Source of the DNA: Candidatus Scalindua arabica
GTDB taxonomy: Bacteria > Planctomycetota > Brocadiia > Brocadiales > Scalinduaceae
NCBI GenBank assembly: GCA_018263435.1
Contig: JAANXD010000077.1
Location: 1 to 64,000 of the forward strand
DNA length: 64,000 nt
Direction: 5' to 3'
In this document: one piece after another, positions 10,955 to 18,920 of the stretch
How positions within the stretch are numbered: the first letter of the stretch is position 1
Layout of the letters: each line of letters starts with the position of its first letter
Notes under the pieces: model-generated
Seen by the model: only the letters and a program-made list of their open reading frames with translations
What the model was told of the DNA's origin: nothing
Databases searched by the model: none
Translations under genes and position numbers: made by a program

Positions 10955-11032
10955 GAGAGGCTTAGAGCGGTAGCCTCAATAAATATTAAATGGCATAGTT
11001 ATTGGTGGTAATCTTCACGCACTTGTTAGGCA
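10906..11032 (-). repeat. attC-like integron recombination-site candidate downstream of the Fic gene
   Basis: on minus strand GCCTAACAAGTGCG ... central hairpin GAGGCT/AGCCTC (10957-10977) ... CGTTAGGTG. Confidence 0.45.
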
Positions 11033-11044
11033 GTTAAGTAGTTT

Positions 11045-12130
11045 CTATAAAAGGTCGATTTCACCTTTTAGTGCATCTAATAGGTTCCAATTGATGTAGC
11101 CAATTTTTCGATTATATAGTTCATTCGATCTGATTAATAAGCCAGCAGCCTCAAGTTTCTTTAAGTATGTGTGCGCAGTTGAAACACTACCTGTAACACC
11201 GTGATCAACTAAGTGGTTTGCAAAAATTATAGGTCCACGAAAAAGAATATTAACAAGATCTTGCGAATACATATGTGCGTCCAATTCACGTATCTTATTT
11301 TTTACATTCTGCATTGCAATACGTACTTTATTGGCTCGGATAGTGGATTGTAGAGACGCTCGGTGAATCAATTTTACAAACCAGATCAGGTAAGGGAAGA
11401 AATCGTTCGATTCATGTGTGCTCTGCAGTAACGAATAGTATGTATTTCTGTCTATTAGAATTTCACCTGATAGAAATAACACTGGTGCATTTAGCAGTTT
11501 CTGTTCTACCAAATAAAGAACCACCATTATTCGGCCAGTTCTACCATTACCATCAGTAAAAGGATGAATTGATTCGAATTGGTAATGAGCGATAGCTGCC
11601 TTAATAATTGGGTGAATCTGATCTTTGTTGTTCATCCATATAAATAAGTTATCAAGCAAATCTCTCAATAATTTTTCTCTATCAGGTGGAGTATATATGA
11701 TTTGTCCAGCTCGTTCTAATGCAGTTCCTGGAACTTTCCGAACTTTTACTGGCTTATCTCTGATAATCGAGCAAATCTCCTCCATTATGGTTGTGCAAAG
11801 GGGTCTTCTGGCTTTCAATCCGTGGCGTATTGCCTCACTATACCGAAGGACTTCTTTAGTCATTGGGTCTATTGCTTTTTCGGGTAATTCAGATCCGAAG
11901 AGTTTCCCATCTGTGGTCAAAACTTGTTCAATTTCTGAAGAAGCTTTTGCTTCTAGTAAAATCACGCTTTGGTATAATGCTGCTTGGTTTGGTAAATGCT
12001 CTGCTGTTGCTGAGAGTGTTGCGAGTGCTTCCGATGCAGGTACTAGTGCCTTATATAATTCGATTGATTCAAGAGCTTGCTTTGGTGGCAGCAGAGGTAA
12101 ATCATAATATGGTTTCTTTGGGTCAAACAT
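11045..12130 (-). CDS. Fic/DOC-family AMPylase-like protein with C-terminal winged helix
   Basis: ESIHPFTDGNGRTGRI active-site motif; C-terminal HTH-like SVSTAHTYLKKLEAAGLLIR. Confidence 0.95.
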   Translation of the reverse strand: MFDPKKPYYDLPLLPPKQALESIELYKALVPASEALATLSATAEHLPNQAALYQSVILLEAKASSEIEQVLTTDGKLFGSELPEKAIDPMTKEVLRYSEAIRHGLKARRPLCTTIMEEICSIIRDKPVKVRKVPGTALERAGQIIYTPPDREKLLRDLLDNLFIWMNNKDQIHPIIKAAIAHYQFESIHPFTDGNGRTGRIMVVLYLVEQKLLNAPVLFLSGEILIDRNTYYSLLQSTHESNDFFPYLIWFVKLIHRASLQSTIRANKVRIAMQNVKNKIRELDAHMYSQDLVNILFRGPIIFANHLVDHGVTGSVSTAHTYLKKLEAAGLLIRSNELYNRKIGYINWNLLDALKGEIDLL

Positions 12131-12173
12131 CTTTATTTGTCAAAATTAGAATTTTTTCATAAGTATATACCAT

Positions 12174-12207
12174 GTACTTGCGAAATATCAAGGAAATTCG
12201 CAAGTAC
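12174..12207. promoter_or_regulatory. inverted-repeat operator candidate upstream of fic
   Basis: GTACTTGCGAA-N12-TTCGCAAGTAC, 11-bp perfect arms. Confidence 0.7.
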
Positions 12208-12296
12208 GAGTCTGTTTTTTATGATTTATATCACTTAAAAGCAATTTTTAAGTGAAATTACTATAAAACAAATCAGTAATGATTTCTTGATCTTAA

Positions 12297-12494
12297 CTAA
12301 TTCAGTTTCACGAGCTTTCCCGTTCCTTTTTCCCTGGTTTTTTTGAGTGAACCCAGGATTTCTTTACGAAATAAGACCAGGTCAAGCGCACGGTCTATAG
12401 TCTCCGTTTCGGTCCTGGTTTCGAGTATCTTTTGAGCACTCTTTATCTTTGCTTCGTCAAGATAGTAATTTTTCCTTTTAAAGGCTTGCTTCAT
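12297..12494 (-). CDS. orphan VapB-like antitoxin
   Basis: NYYLDEAKIKSAQKILETRTETETIDRALDLVL. Confidence 0.65.
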   Translation of the reverse strand: MKQAFKRKNYYLDEAKIKSAQKILETRTETETIDRALDLVLFRKEILGSLKKTREKGTGKLVKLN

Positions 12495-12575
12495 AAATAT
12501 TTCTCCTTATGCGTACGTATAATATAACGTAACTTCAACTAATAAGTGCAAAACTTAGTTTTATAAGGTAAATCA

Positions 12576-12992
12576 TTAAATAATAGCAATTACATTTAAA
12601 CTTGTTTTTCTGGCGGCTTTGATTTGTCTTTTGTCAGAGGATACAAAATGTTCCGCTTCCCATTCTAACGCACATGCAATATGTAAGGCATCCATCGTTC
12701 TTAACAAATTATTTTCTAATAGTGTAATTGAATGAGCAATTACTTTTGGTGTTAAGTTAATAATTTGAGCATCTTTAACATCTTGCAATAATTTGTTTTT
12801 TGCGAGATTGTAATTATGTGGTGACAAAATACTTTCTTTTTTGTACCTTGTAAGACCGGAAATTATTTCCGGTACTAATATCACGCTTACACCCAGGGAG
12901 GTTGTTTGTTGACATATCTCTTCTACTTTCTGACTACCTTTCTCTGCAATATACCTTTTGGCAAAAGAGGAAGAATCAAATAACACTTTCAT
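12576..12992 (-). CDS. PIN-domain (VapC-like) toxin
   Basis: MKVLFDSSSFAKRYI..., MDALHIACALEWEAEHFVSSDKR. Confidence 0.9.
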   Translation of the reverse strand: MKVLFDSSSFAKRYIAEKGSQKVEEICQQTTSLGVSVILVPEIISGLTRYKKESILSPHNYNLAKNKLLQDVKDAQIINLTPKVIAHSITLLENNLLRTMDALHIACALEWEAEHFVSSDKRQIKAARKTSLNVIAII

Positions 12993-12997
12993 TACGT

Positions 12998-13225
12998 TCA
13001 GGATCTTCTTTCTTCAATAATCGCTTGAGATAAAGATATTCCATTTAGCGAAAGTTTCAGGGCGGGTTTTTTCCACGAAGGAGAGGACAATTCTTCCGAT
13101 TGCAAGGGAGTTATTTCCGCAACCGGTTTACCATGGCGAAGGACATGTATGATTTCCCCTTTTTCTACTTTTGTTATTAACTCAGAGGCATTTTTTCTAA
13201 ACTCTGTAAAACTGACTGTTTTCAT
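12998..13225 (-). CDS. Phd/YefM-family antitoxin
   Basis: FTEFRKNASELITKVEKGEIIHVLRHGKPVAEITPL. Confidence 0.92.
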   Translation of the reverse strand: MKTVSFTEFRKNASELITKVEKGEIIHVLRHGKPVAEITPLQSEELSSPSWKKPALKLSLNGISLSQAIIEERRS

Positions 13226-13249
13226 TGTTGTTTCCTTATAGTAATTTAA

Positions 13250-13271
13250 AACTGTACATTAATGTACAGTT
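13250..13271. promoter_or_regulatory. perfect 22-bp palindrome, probable Phd/YefM operator
   Basis: AACTGTACATTAATGTACAGTT immediately upstream of the antitoxin gene. Confidence 0.75.
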
Positions 13272-13365
13272 GGGTGTGCAGTTGTCAAGAGGTAAAAGAT
13301 TGTAAAATGAAAATAATATTTTGCGTAACAAAACTACAATAAATTAGCTTATTTTGTTCACTAAT

Positions 13366-15246
13366 TCACTTCCAGTAACTATCCCACCGCTCATCTACTT
13401 TTTTAACTATTTCTTCTGACATTACGAGTGGCGCGGGGTAGCCCTTCTTCCATGTAGCATCAATACCCATCTTACCTTTGAAGAGAGGGTTTATGCCTAC
13501 CAGCTTCTCCTCGGCAAACATAATGTCACGTTCCGCATCAAATCTGGTGAAAATACCCCAGATAGTTTGTTCCTCATTGCGAATGTCAACATCAGGACTC
13601 ACAACCGCAATAATCTTTGGACCTACCAGCTCCCTGGATTTTGTTAACTTATTAACCACATCCCTCCCATCACCTTGAACCGTAACTACCAATAGCGTTT
13701 CGCCCAGGAGATTCCAGTCTGATACTCGATTATCTATTGTCTTTATCAAGCTGCCTATTTGAGATTTCGGATTTCGGATTTCGGATTTCGGATTCTTTGA
13801 TTTTGTGGCATCCATAATCATCTTGCTTCCCAGGTTCATCTTATAACTGGTAAAATCAAGTGTATCCAACGGGACTTTTGGAATCATGATAAAATCGTAT
13901 GTGGGATCAAAGTTTTCGCGTATCGCTGTCAGGACAGCATTGAAGTCTCTAGGGTTGACGTCTTCTGAAACTGTTACAATACATTTTGTTAACGAAAGCT
14001 GGCCTTCCCCCATAATAGAAAGGGCAGTCTTCATCGCCTCTTTCTGATAGCGTTCTTCTACAGAGACCACCAGCAGGTTATGGAACCCGGCTTCGTAATA
14101 AGCCCAGAGATTACAGATCTCCGGATGAATCAGGCGAATAAGCGGGCCCAGGACCTGTTGCGTTGCATTCCCCAGATATTTGTCCTCCATAGGGGGGAGG
14201 CCTACTACTGTTGTGGGATAGATGGCATTTTTTCTATGTGTGACTTTGCTTATGTGAAAAACAGGGAATTTTGAGGCGTGAGAATAATGCCCGAAATGGT
14301 CACCAAATGGACCCTCCATGCGTAACTCTGTCAGATGAACGGTTCCTTCAAGTATAAACTCTGCATCCGCCGGTACCTTGATGGACACACTCTTGCCCTT
14401 CACCATTCTTGTCCTTCTGCTGCGGAGAAAACCGCTGAACATAACCTCGTCTATCCCTTCCGGTAATGCGGCAACTGTAGCCAGCAGTAAAGCAGGATCT
14501 GTTCCCAATGCTACAGCAATCTCAAACTCCCTGCCCAGCTTCCTGGCCTGATAGTAATGGAACCCGCCGCCCTTTTGTATCTGCCAGTGCATGCCTGTTG
14601 TCTGTCCGTCGAAGATCTGCATACGATACATTCCCACGTTCCGTTTCCCATCGTGCGGGTCGTAGGTAAAAACCTGCGGCAGGGTAATAAAAGGGCCGCC
14701 ATCCTCCGGCCAGGAGGTTATGATCGGAATATCATTTAAATCCGGATTAATCACCACTTCCTGTGAAGTAGGGCTGCATGTCTTCCGTGGAAGGGTGCTG
14801 AAAATCCGTTTGGTTATTCCGGCGTGTTTGAAAAACACCTTTGGTCCTGGAGGCATGGCATCTTCCATAAACGTAATCAACTCTTCGCCAAGCCGGTCCG
14901 GATGTTTTCCCAGAGCCAGTTCAATCCGTTTATCACTGGCAAGGACGTTCATAGCCAGCGGGAATTTCGCACCCTTTACATTTTCAAAAAGTAAGGCGGG
15001 CATCCCTTCCTTTAAGGCACGGATTGAGATTTCAGTAACCTCTAACCTGGCATCCACCTCGGTCTTGATGCGTATCAGCTCACCGTTTGAGTCCAGATAT
15101 TTGATAAAGTCCTGTAGCGAATATATTTTCAATTTGTATAAATATTCCTGAGTTAAATTTATTAAATAAACAGGACAATATACTAAAACCGATTTGTTTT
15201 TTGGTTTTCTCAAAACCAAATCTTGGTTGCAGTTATCCCCGGACAA
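13366..15246 (-). CDS. ubiD: UbiD-family (de)carboxylase (true start probably near 15130)
   Basis: UbiD-family pattern (PALLFENVKG, MQIFDGQTTGMHWQIQKGGGFHY, EGPFGDHFGHYS, PTTVVGLPPMEDKYLGNAT); extra N-terminal residues translate the upstream hairpin region. Confidence 0.93.
   Translation of the reverse strand: MSGDNCNQDLVLRKPKNKSVLVYCPVYLINLTQEYLYKLKIYSLQDFIKYLDSNGELIRIKTEVDARLEVTEISIRALKEGMPALLFENVKGAKFPLAMNVLASDKRIELALGKHPDRLGEELITFMEDAMPPGPKVFFKHAGITKRIFSTLPRKTCSPTSQEVVINPDLNDIPIITSWPEDGGPFITLPQVFTYDPHDGKRNVGMYRMQIFDGQTTGMHWQIQKGGGFHYYQARKLGREFEIAVALGTDPALLLATVAALPEGIDEVMFSGFLRSRRTRMVKGKSVSIKVPADAEFILEGTVHLTELRMEGPFGDHFGHYSHASKFPVFHISKVTHRKNAIYPTTVVGLPPMEDKYLGNATQQVLGPLIRLIHPEICNLWAYYEAGFHNLLVVSVEERYQKEAMKTALSIMGEGQLSLTKCIVTVSEDVNPRDFNAVLTAIRENFDPTYDFIMIPKVPLDTLDFTSYKMNLGSKMIMDATKSKNPKSEIRNPKSQIGSLIKTIDNRVSDWNLLGETLLVVTVQGDGRDVVNKLTKSRELVGPKIIAVVSPDVDIRNEEQTIWGIFTRFDAERDIMFAEEKLVGINPLFKGKMGIDATWKKGYPAPLVMSEEIVKKVDERWDSYWK
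13758..13798. repeat. dispersed repeat (atttcgg)n inside ubiD, translated NPKSEIRNPKSQI
   Basis: gagatttcggatttcggatttcggatttcggattc. Confidence 0.85.
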
Positions 15247-15306
15247 AAGGCGCCGAGGACTTTACTCGGGCAAAATAGTTTTCGGTTTTTACCGAAAACT
15301 ATTTTG
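15199..15306. promoter_or_regulatory. cluster of three consecutive hairpins between divergent ubiD and the PGK-GDH gene
   Basis: tttggttttctcaaaaccaaa; ccgag-gacttta-ctcgg; caaaatagttttcggt-tttt-accgaaaactattttg (16-bp perfect stem). Confidence 0.6.
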
Positions 15307-15482
15307 TGATGTGTATATAATATAAAATCAGGCAATATAAAACCAGTGTTTTATAATATGCCAGGCAAAGCGGAGCTGTCAAAGTACTATTTTGTTTGAC
15401 AATGGGTTTTATAGATATAATATTAAACAACCTTTTCATTACGACCCTGAATTTGCTAGAATGAGCCTTTGGAGAATATAAA

Positions 15483-18400
15483 ATGACGAAACAGTCTGAA
15501 GTTGGTTTTGAGTGGTATCCATATGCCAACAAAACTCCCGTACGCAATCTTCATAAATCCGCATTAAATGGCAAGCGGGTATTCCTTAGGGTAAACTACG
15601 ATATCGTCTGGGATGCCAGGATAATTGATGACAGGCGGATCAGGGCTACCGTCATGGACATTCGTCACATCCTGAAGCAGGGAGCGAAGACGATTATCAT
15701 TGTATCTCACAATGGCGTAAGGGAGAACTTCTTTAAGGATAATAAGACCTCAGTAGGGGTTAAAAATGACGGGGAGATTTACCATGGTTACAGCCTGAAA
15801 CCCGTGGCAAAAAGACTGACAGAGGTCTTGAAAGATAAGAAAATTCTACCGGAAGATAGAGAGGTTACCATAACTGATGACTGCATTGGGGAGGAAGTTA
15901 AATCCATTATCAGCGGGGAGGGTGTTATCCTGTTGGAAAATGTCATGTTTCGCAGTGGTGAGACCTCGGAGGATGATAATGAGGTTATGGAATTTGCAAA
16001 ACAGCTTCATAATACTACTGATTGTGATGTCTATGTAAATGCCGATCCTGCAACAGCCCATATGGGCCAGCATGCATCACTCGGGCCAATAACGAGGCTT
16101 ATCTCAGGTCCAAAGGTAGCCGGGTTTCTGCTTACTCAGGAATTGACGGCGCTTGATAACTTCATGAGGAAACCTCATAAACCTGTAGTTGCCATTATTG
16201 GAGGAGCCAACGCCTCGGCCAAGACCGAGGCAATGAAGAACCTCGTCGTCTATGGAAAAGTTAACAAACTGATTATTGTTGGCGGTATCGCATTTCCATT
16301 CCTCAAGATACATGGACACAATGTAGATAACTGTATGTTTGAAGAAGACCCTGATTTACAGACACAGGCGCTTCGCAATGCAACCGTAGTGATGGAGCTG
16401 GCTAAAGGATATGGTGTTGATATAACACTTCCAGTCGACCACATTATGGCAAAACTGACTGGACTTAATCCTGAAACCGTTAAGGTCAACAAAATTAACG
16501 GGCGATTTACCAGGTTGAAGGCATACGACATTGGCCCCGACACACTAGTCCTGATAAAGAAAGAGATGCGGAACGCAAAGACCATCATCTTTAATGGAAT
16601 TGCGGGGAAGTACCAGGACGAAACGTTTTGCCATGGCACGAATCAGATCTTAGACCTTGTATTTGCCCATGAAGCTGAGTCCAAGATTATACTTGGTCTT
16701 CATAGTGCTACCGCAGCGCAGAGAAGGCTTGGTGCAAAACCACCTCCTGCAAGGACGTACCTTTCTACAATGGGAGAAGCCGGTTTAAAATTTCTTGCCG
16801 GTGAGGAACTGACGGCGCTTAACCATTTAGATGACCTGCCTGCAAAAACACATCTGAAACCAAAAGAACCGGTGAAGGAGAAAATAAACCTTAATGTAGC
16901 AAATACAGAAGAACTGGAAAAATTCCTGAACATTAAGAGCGGCGTTGCAAAGAATATTACCAACTACAAGAAAAACATCGGAGAATTCGAAAGAGTCAGC
17001 CAACTGTTTTCTGTGCCCGGTGTTACCCTTAAGGAATATGCAAAGATACGGGAGCATGCCGTTGCCCTGCCAAGTCCACTCGAAGTGGCAGAAAGCCAAT
17101 TTGCAGTTGTTTCGGATATTCTCAGACTTCCTCTGTTTTTGAAACAGAAACTGCTTACTCCCGAACGGACAGAGACATTACGGCTGTCAGAAGGCAATAT
17201 AATTGCATATCGGGTACATCATAATTCAGCACGTGGCCCTGCTAAAGGAGGATTCAGAGAACACCCTGAGGTATCATTTGTTGAAGTCAGGGCCCTTGCT
17301 ATCTGGATGACGTGGAAATGCGCCATTGCGGGAATACCATACGGAGGTTCAAAGGGCGGTATTATAGCAAACCCGAGAAGCCTGCTTGATCGAAAAGATG
17401 CATTGATAATCAGAGAATACAGCCGTGAATTGAAGGACAGAAATGCAATTGGGCCGCACCTTGACATCCCCGCGCCGGACGTCAACACAAATGCCACAAA
17501 GATGGCCTGGTTTGTGGATGAATATCTGAAAACGTCAGTCGAGAAAGAAGATTCGTCTGACTGGTTGACGGATGATACGGAATTGAACAATAAAATCATT
17601 GATGATTTCCGTCCGCTTCACAAACAAACTCCCTTTCCTGTTGATACTCCATATCTTGATAAATGTATGGAAATACTTAAAAAACATCCAAAAATAAAAT
17701 GCCGGGCACTTGCCGTGGTTACCGGCAAACCGGACGATAAGGGGGGATCGCTCGGCAGGGCAGAATCAACGGGGCGAGGAGTATTTATTGCCCTGAAAAA
17801 AGCTGCCAGCCATAAAAATATAAACCTTAAAGGCGCTACCGCAGCCATACAGGGATTTGGTAATGTCGGCAGGCCGCCTGCAAAATTCCTGCATGATGAG
17901 GGCGTAAGAGTGGTAGCTATTACAGATGCCAGTGGAGGTATATACAATCCCAATGGCCTCAACGTAGATGCCGTTATGGAACACGTAGAAACGACTGGCG
18001 CAGGTTTTCTGAAAGGATTTGAGGGAGGAAGAGACATTACAAACGATGGCATTTTTGCACTGGATGTTGACTTCCTCGTCCTCGCTGCGCTTGAGAATGC
18101 CATAGACAGGAATGCATATAGCGTAAAGGCCAAAGTTATAGTGGAAGGTGCAAACGGACCTGTTACCCCCGAAGGCGATAGAATTGTAACGAGAAAAGGC
18201 GCCTTTATAACACCCGATATCAGTACAAACCTGGGAGGTGTCTTCGTGTCTTATCTGGAATGGGTACAGAATCTGAAGAACGAGCGTTGGGATTTAGATA
18301 AGATCAATAACCTGCTTGAAGATAATATTTGCATGATTTTTGATGATATCATCAGGATTTCTCAGGAACGAAAGATTGGAATGAGGACGGCGGCGTCCAT

Positions 18401-18788
18401 TATGGCAATAGGACGAGTTGCTGTTGCCGAACTATCTAAGGAAATTGCTGACAGGATAACCCAATCCTCCTTTTTAGTAAAGAAGGGAAGGGGGGATTTA
18501 TTGTCAGAGGAAAGACTCAACGTTATACGCAATTATCTTACTTATCTGGGTAATGATTTGATGAAACGAATACCGCTCGACTACTGGACGCTTGTTACAT
18601 TGATATCAAATATGGAAGCCGTAATAACTGCCAACAATATCCCCGATGAAAGTATAATAGAAATAGTAAAAGACATATATACAGAAGCCATCCACCTTTT
18701 TGCCTCATTTGTTAAAGCCAAGCCGGATAACGATGACCTCCTTATGGCAGTATCAGCCTTGCCTGAGGAAGCGAGAAAGCAATTGTAA
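15483..18788 (+). CDS. trimodular fusion: phosphoglycerate-kinase-like domain + ComEA-like HhH + glutamate dehydrogenase + C-terminal extension
   Basis: single 1101-codon ORF; PGK-like to ~16850; HhH INLNVANTEELEKFLNIKSGVAKNITNYKKNIGEFERVSQLFSVPGV ~16883-17062; GDH GPAKGGFREHPEVSFVEVRALAIWMTWKCAIAGIPYGGSKGGI, DIPAPDVNT, TGRGV. Confidence 0.93.
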   Translation: MTKQSEVGFEWYPYANKTPVRNLHKSALNGKRVFLRVNYDIVWDARIIDDRRIRATVMDIRHILKQGAKTIIIVSHNGVRENFFKDNKTSVGVKNDGEIYHGYSLKPVAKRLTEVLKDKKILPEDREVTITDDCIGEEVKSIISGEGVILLENVMFRSGETSEDDNEVMEFAKQLHNTTDCDVYVNADPATAHMGQHASLGPITRLISGPKVAGFLLTQELTALDNFMRKPHKPVVAIIGGANASAKTEAMKNLVVYGKVNKLIIVGGIAFPFLKIHGHNVDNCMFEEDPDLQTQALRNATVVMELAKGYGVDITLPVDHIMAKLTGLNPETVKVNKINGRFTRLKAYDIGPDTLVLIKKEMRNAKTIIFNGIAGKYQDETFCHGTNQILDLVFAHEAESKIILGLHSATAAQRRLGAKPPPARTYLSTMGEAGLKFLAGEELTALNHLDDLPAKTHLKPKEPVKEKINLNVANTEELEKFLNIKSGVAKNITNYKKNIGEFERVSQLFSVPGVTLKEYAKIREHAVALPSPLEVAESQFAVVSDILRLPLFLKQKLLTPERTETLRLSEGNIIAYRVHHNSARGPAKGGFREHPEVSFVEVRALAIWMTWKCAIAGIPYGGSKGGIIANPRSLLDRKDALIIREYSRELKDRNAIGPHLDIPAPDVNTNATKMAWFVDEYLKTSVEKEDSSDWLTDDTELNNKIIDDFRPLHKQTPFPVDTPYLDKCMEILKKHPKIKCRALAVVTGKPDDKGGSLGRAESTGRGVFIALKKAASHKNINLKGATAAIQGFGNVGRPPAKFLHDEGVRVVAITDASGGIYNPNGLNVDAVMEHVETTGAGFLKGFEGGRDITNDGIFALDVDFLVLAALENAIDRNAYSVKAKVIVEGANGPVTPEGDRIVTRKGAFITPDISTNLGGVFVSYLEWVQNLKNERWDLDKINNLLEDNICMIFDDIIRISQERKIGMRTAASIMAIGRVAVAELSKEIADRITQSSFLVKKGRGDLLSEERLNVIRNYLTYLGNDLMKRIPLDYWTLVTLISNMEAVITANNIPDESIIEIVKDIYTEAIHLFASFVKAKPDNDDLLMAVSALPEEARKQL
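18464..18501. repeat. candidate dispersed repeat in-frame in the GDH C-terminal region
   Basis: tcctcctttttagtaaagaagggaaggggggattta, translated SSFLVKKGRGDLL; resembles a widespread intergenic repeat recalled from other genomes. Confidence 0.5.
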
Positions 18789-18851
18789 TCGGGTCTTTTC
18801 AGCATTGCCTATCAATACATCAATTTATGCTTTAATATCAAAAAAATAAAT

Positions 18852-18891
18852 ATGTTGTATTTGAATTACAATGTTGTATAATAAATACAAC
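18852..18891. promoter_or_regulatory. operator candidate with three GTTGTAT half-sites
   Basis: ATGTTGTAT direct repeats plus palindrome GTTGTAT-aataa-ATACAAC, just upstream of the Xre gene. Confidence 0.7.
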
Positions 18892-18920
18892 AATAAGGAA
18901 AGGAAGAAAGGGGATGATAT

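Noticed and set aside
14511-14739. ORFs opposite ubiD
   Set aside because: Antisense shadow ORFs within a well-supported coding region.
17618-18133. 171-aa minus-strand ORF opposite GDH
   Set aside because: Antisense shadow with no family signature; the opposite strand has clear GDH motifs.
15483-18788. Fusion as a simple stop-codon read-through or misassembly
   Set aside because: No internal stop, and a coherent HhH linker joins the domains; still flagged for long-read confirmation.
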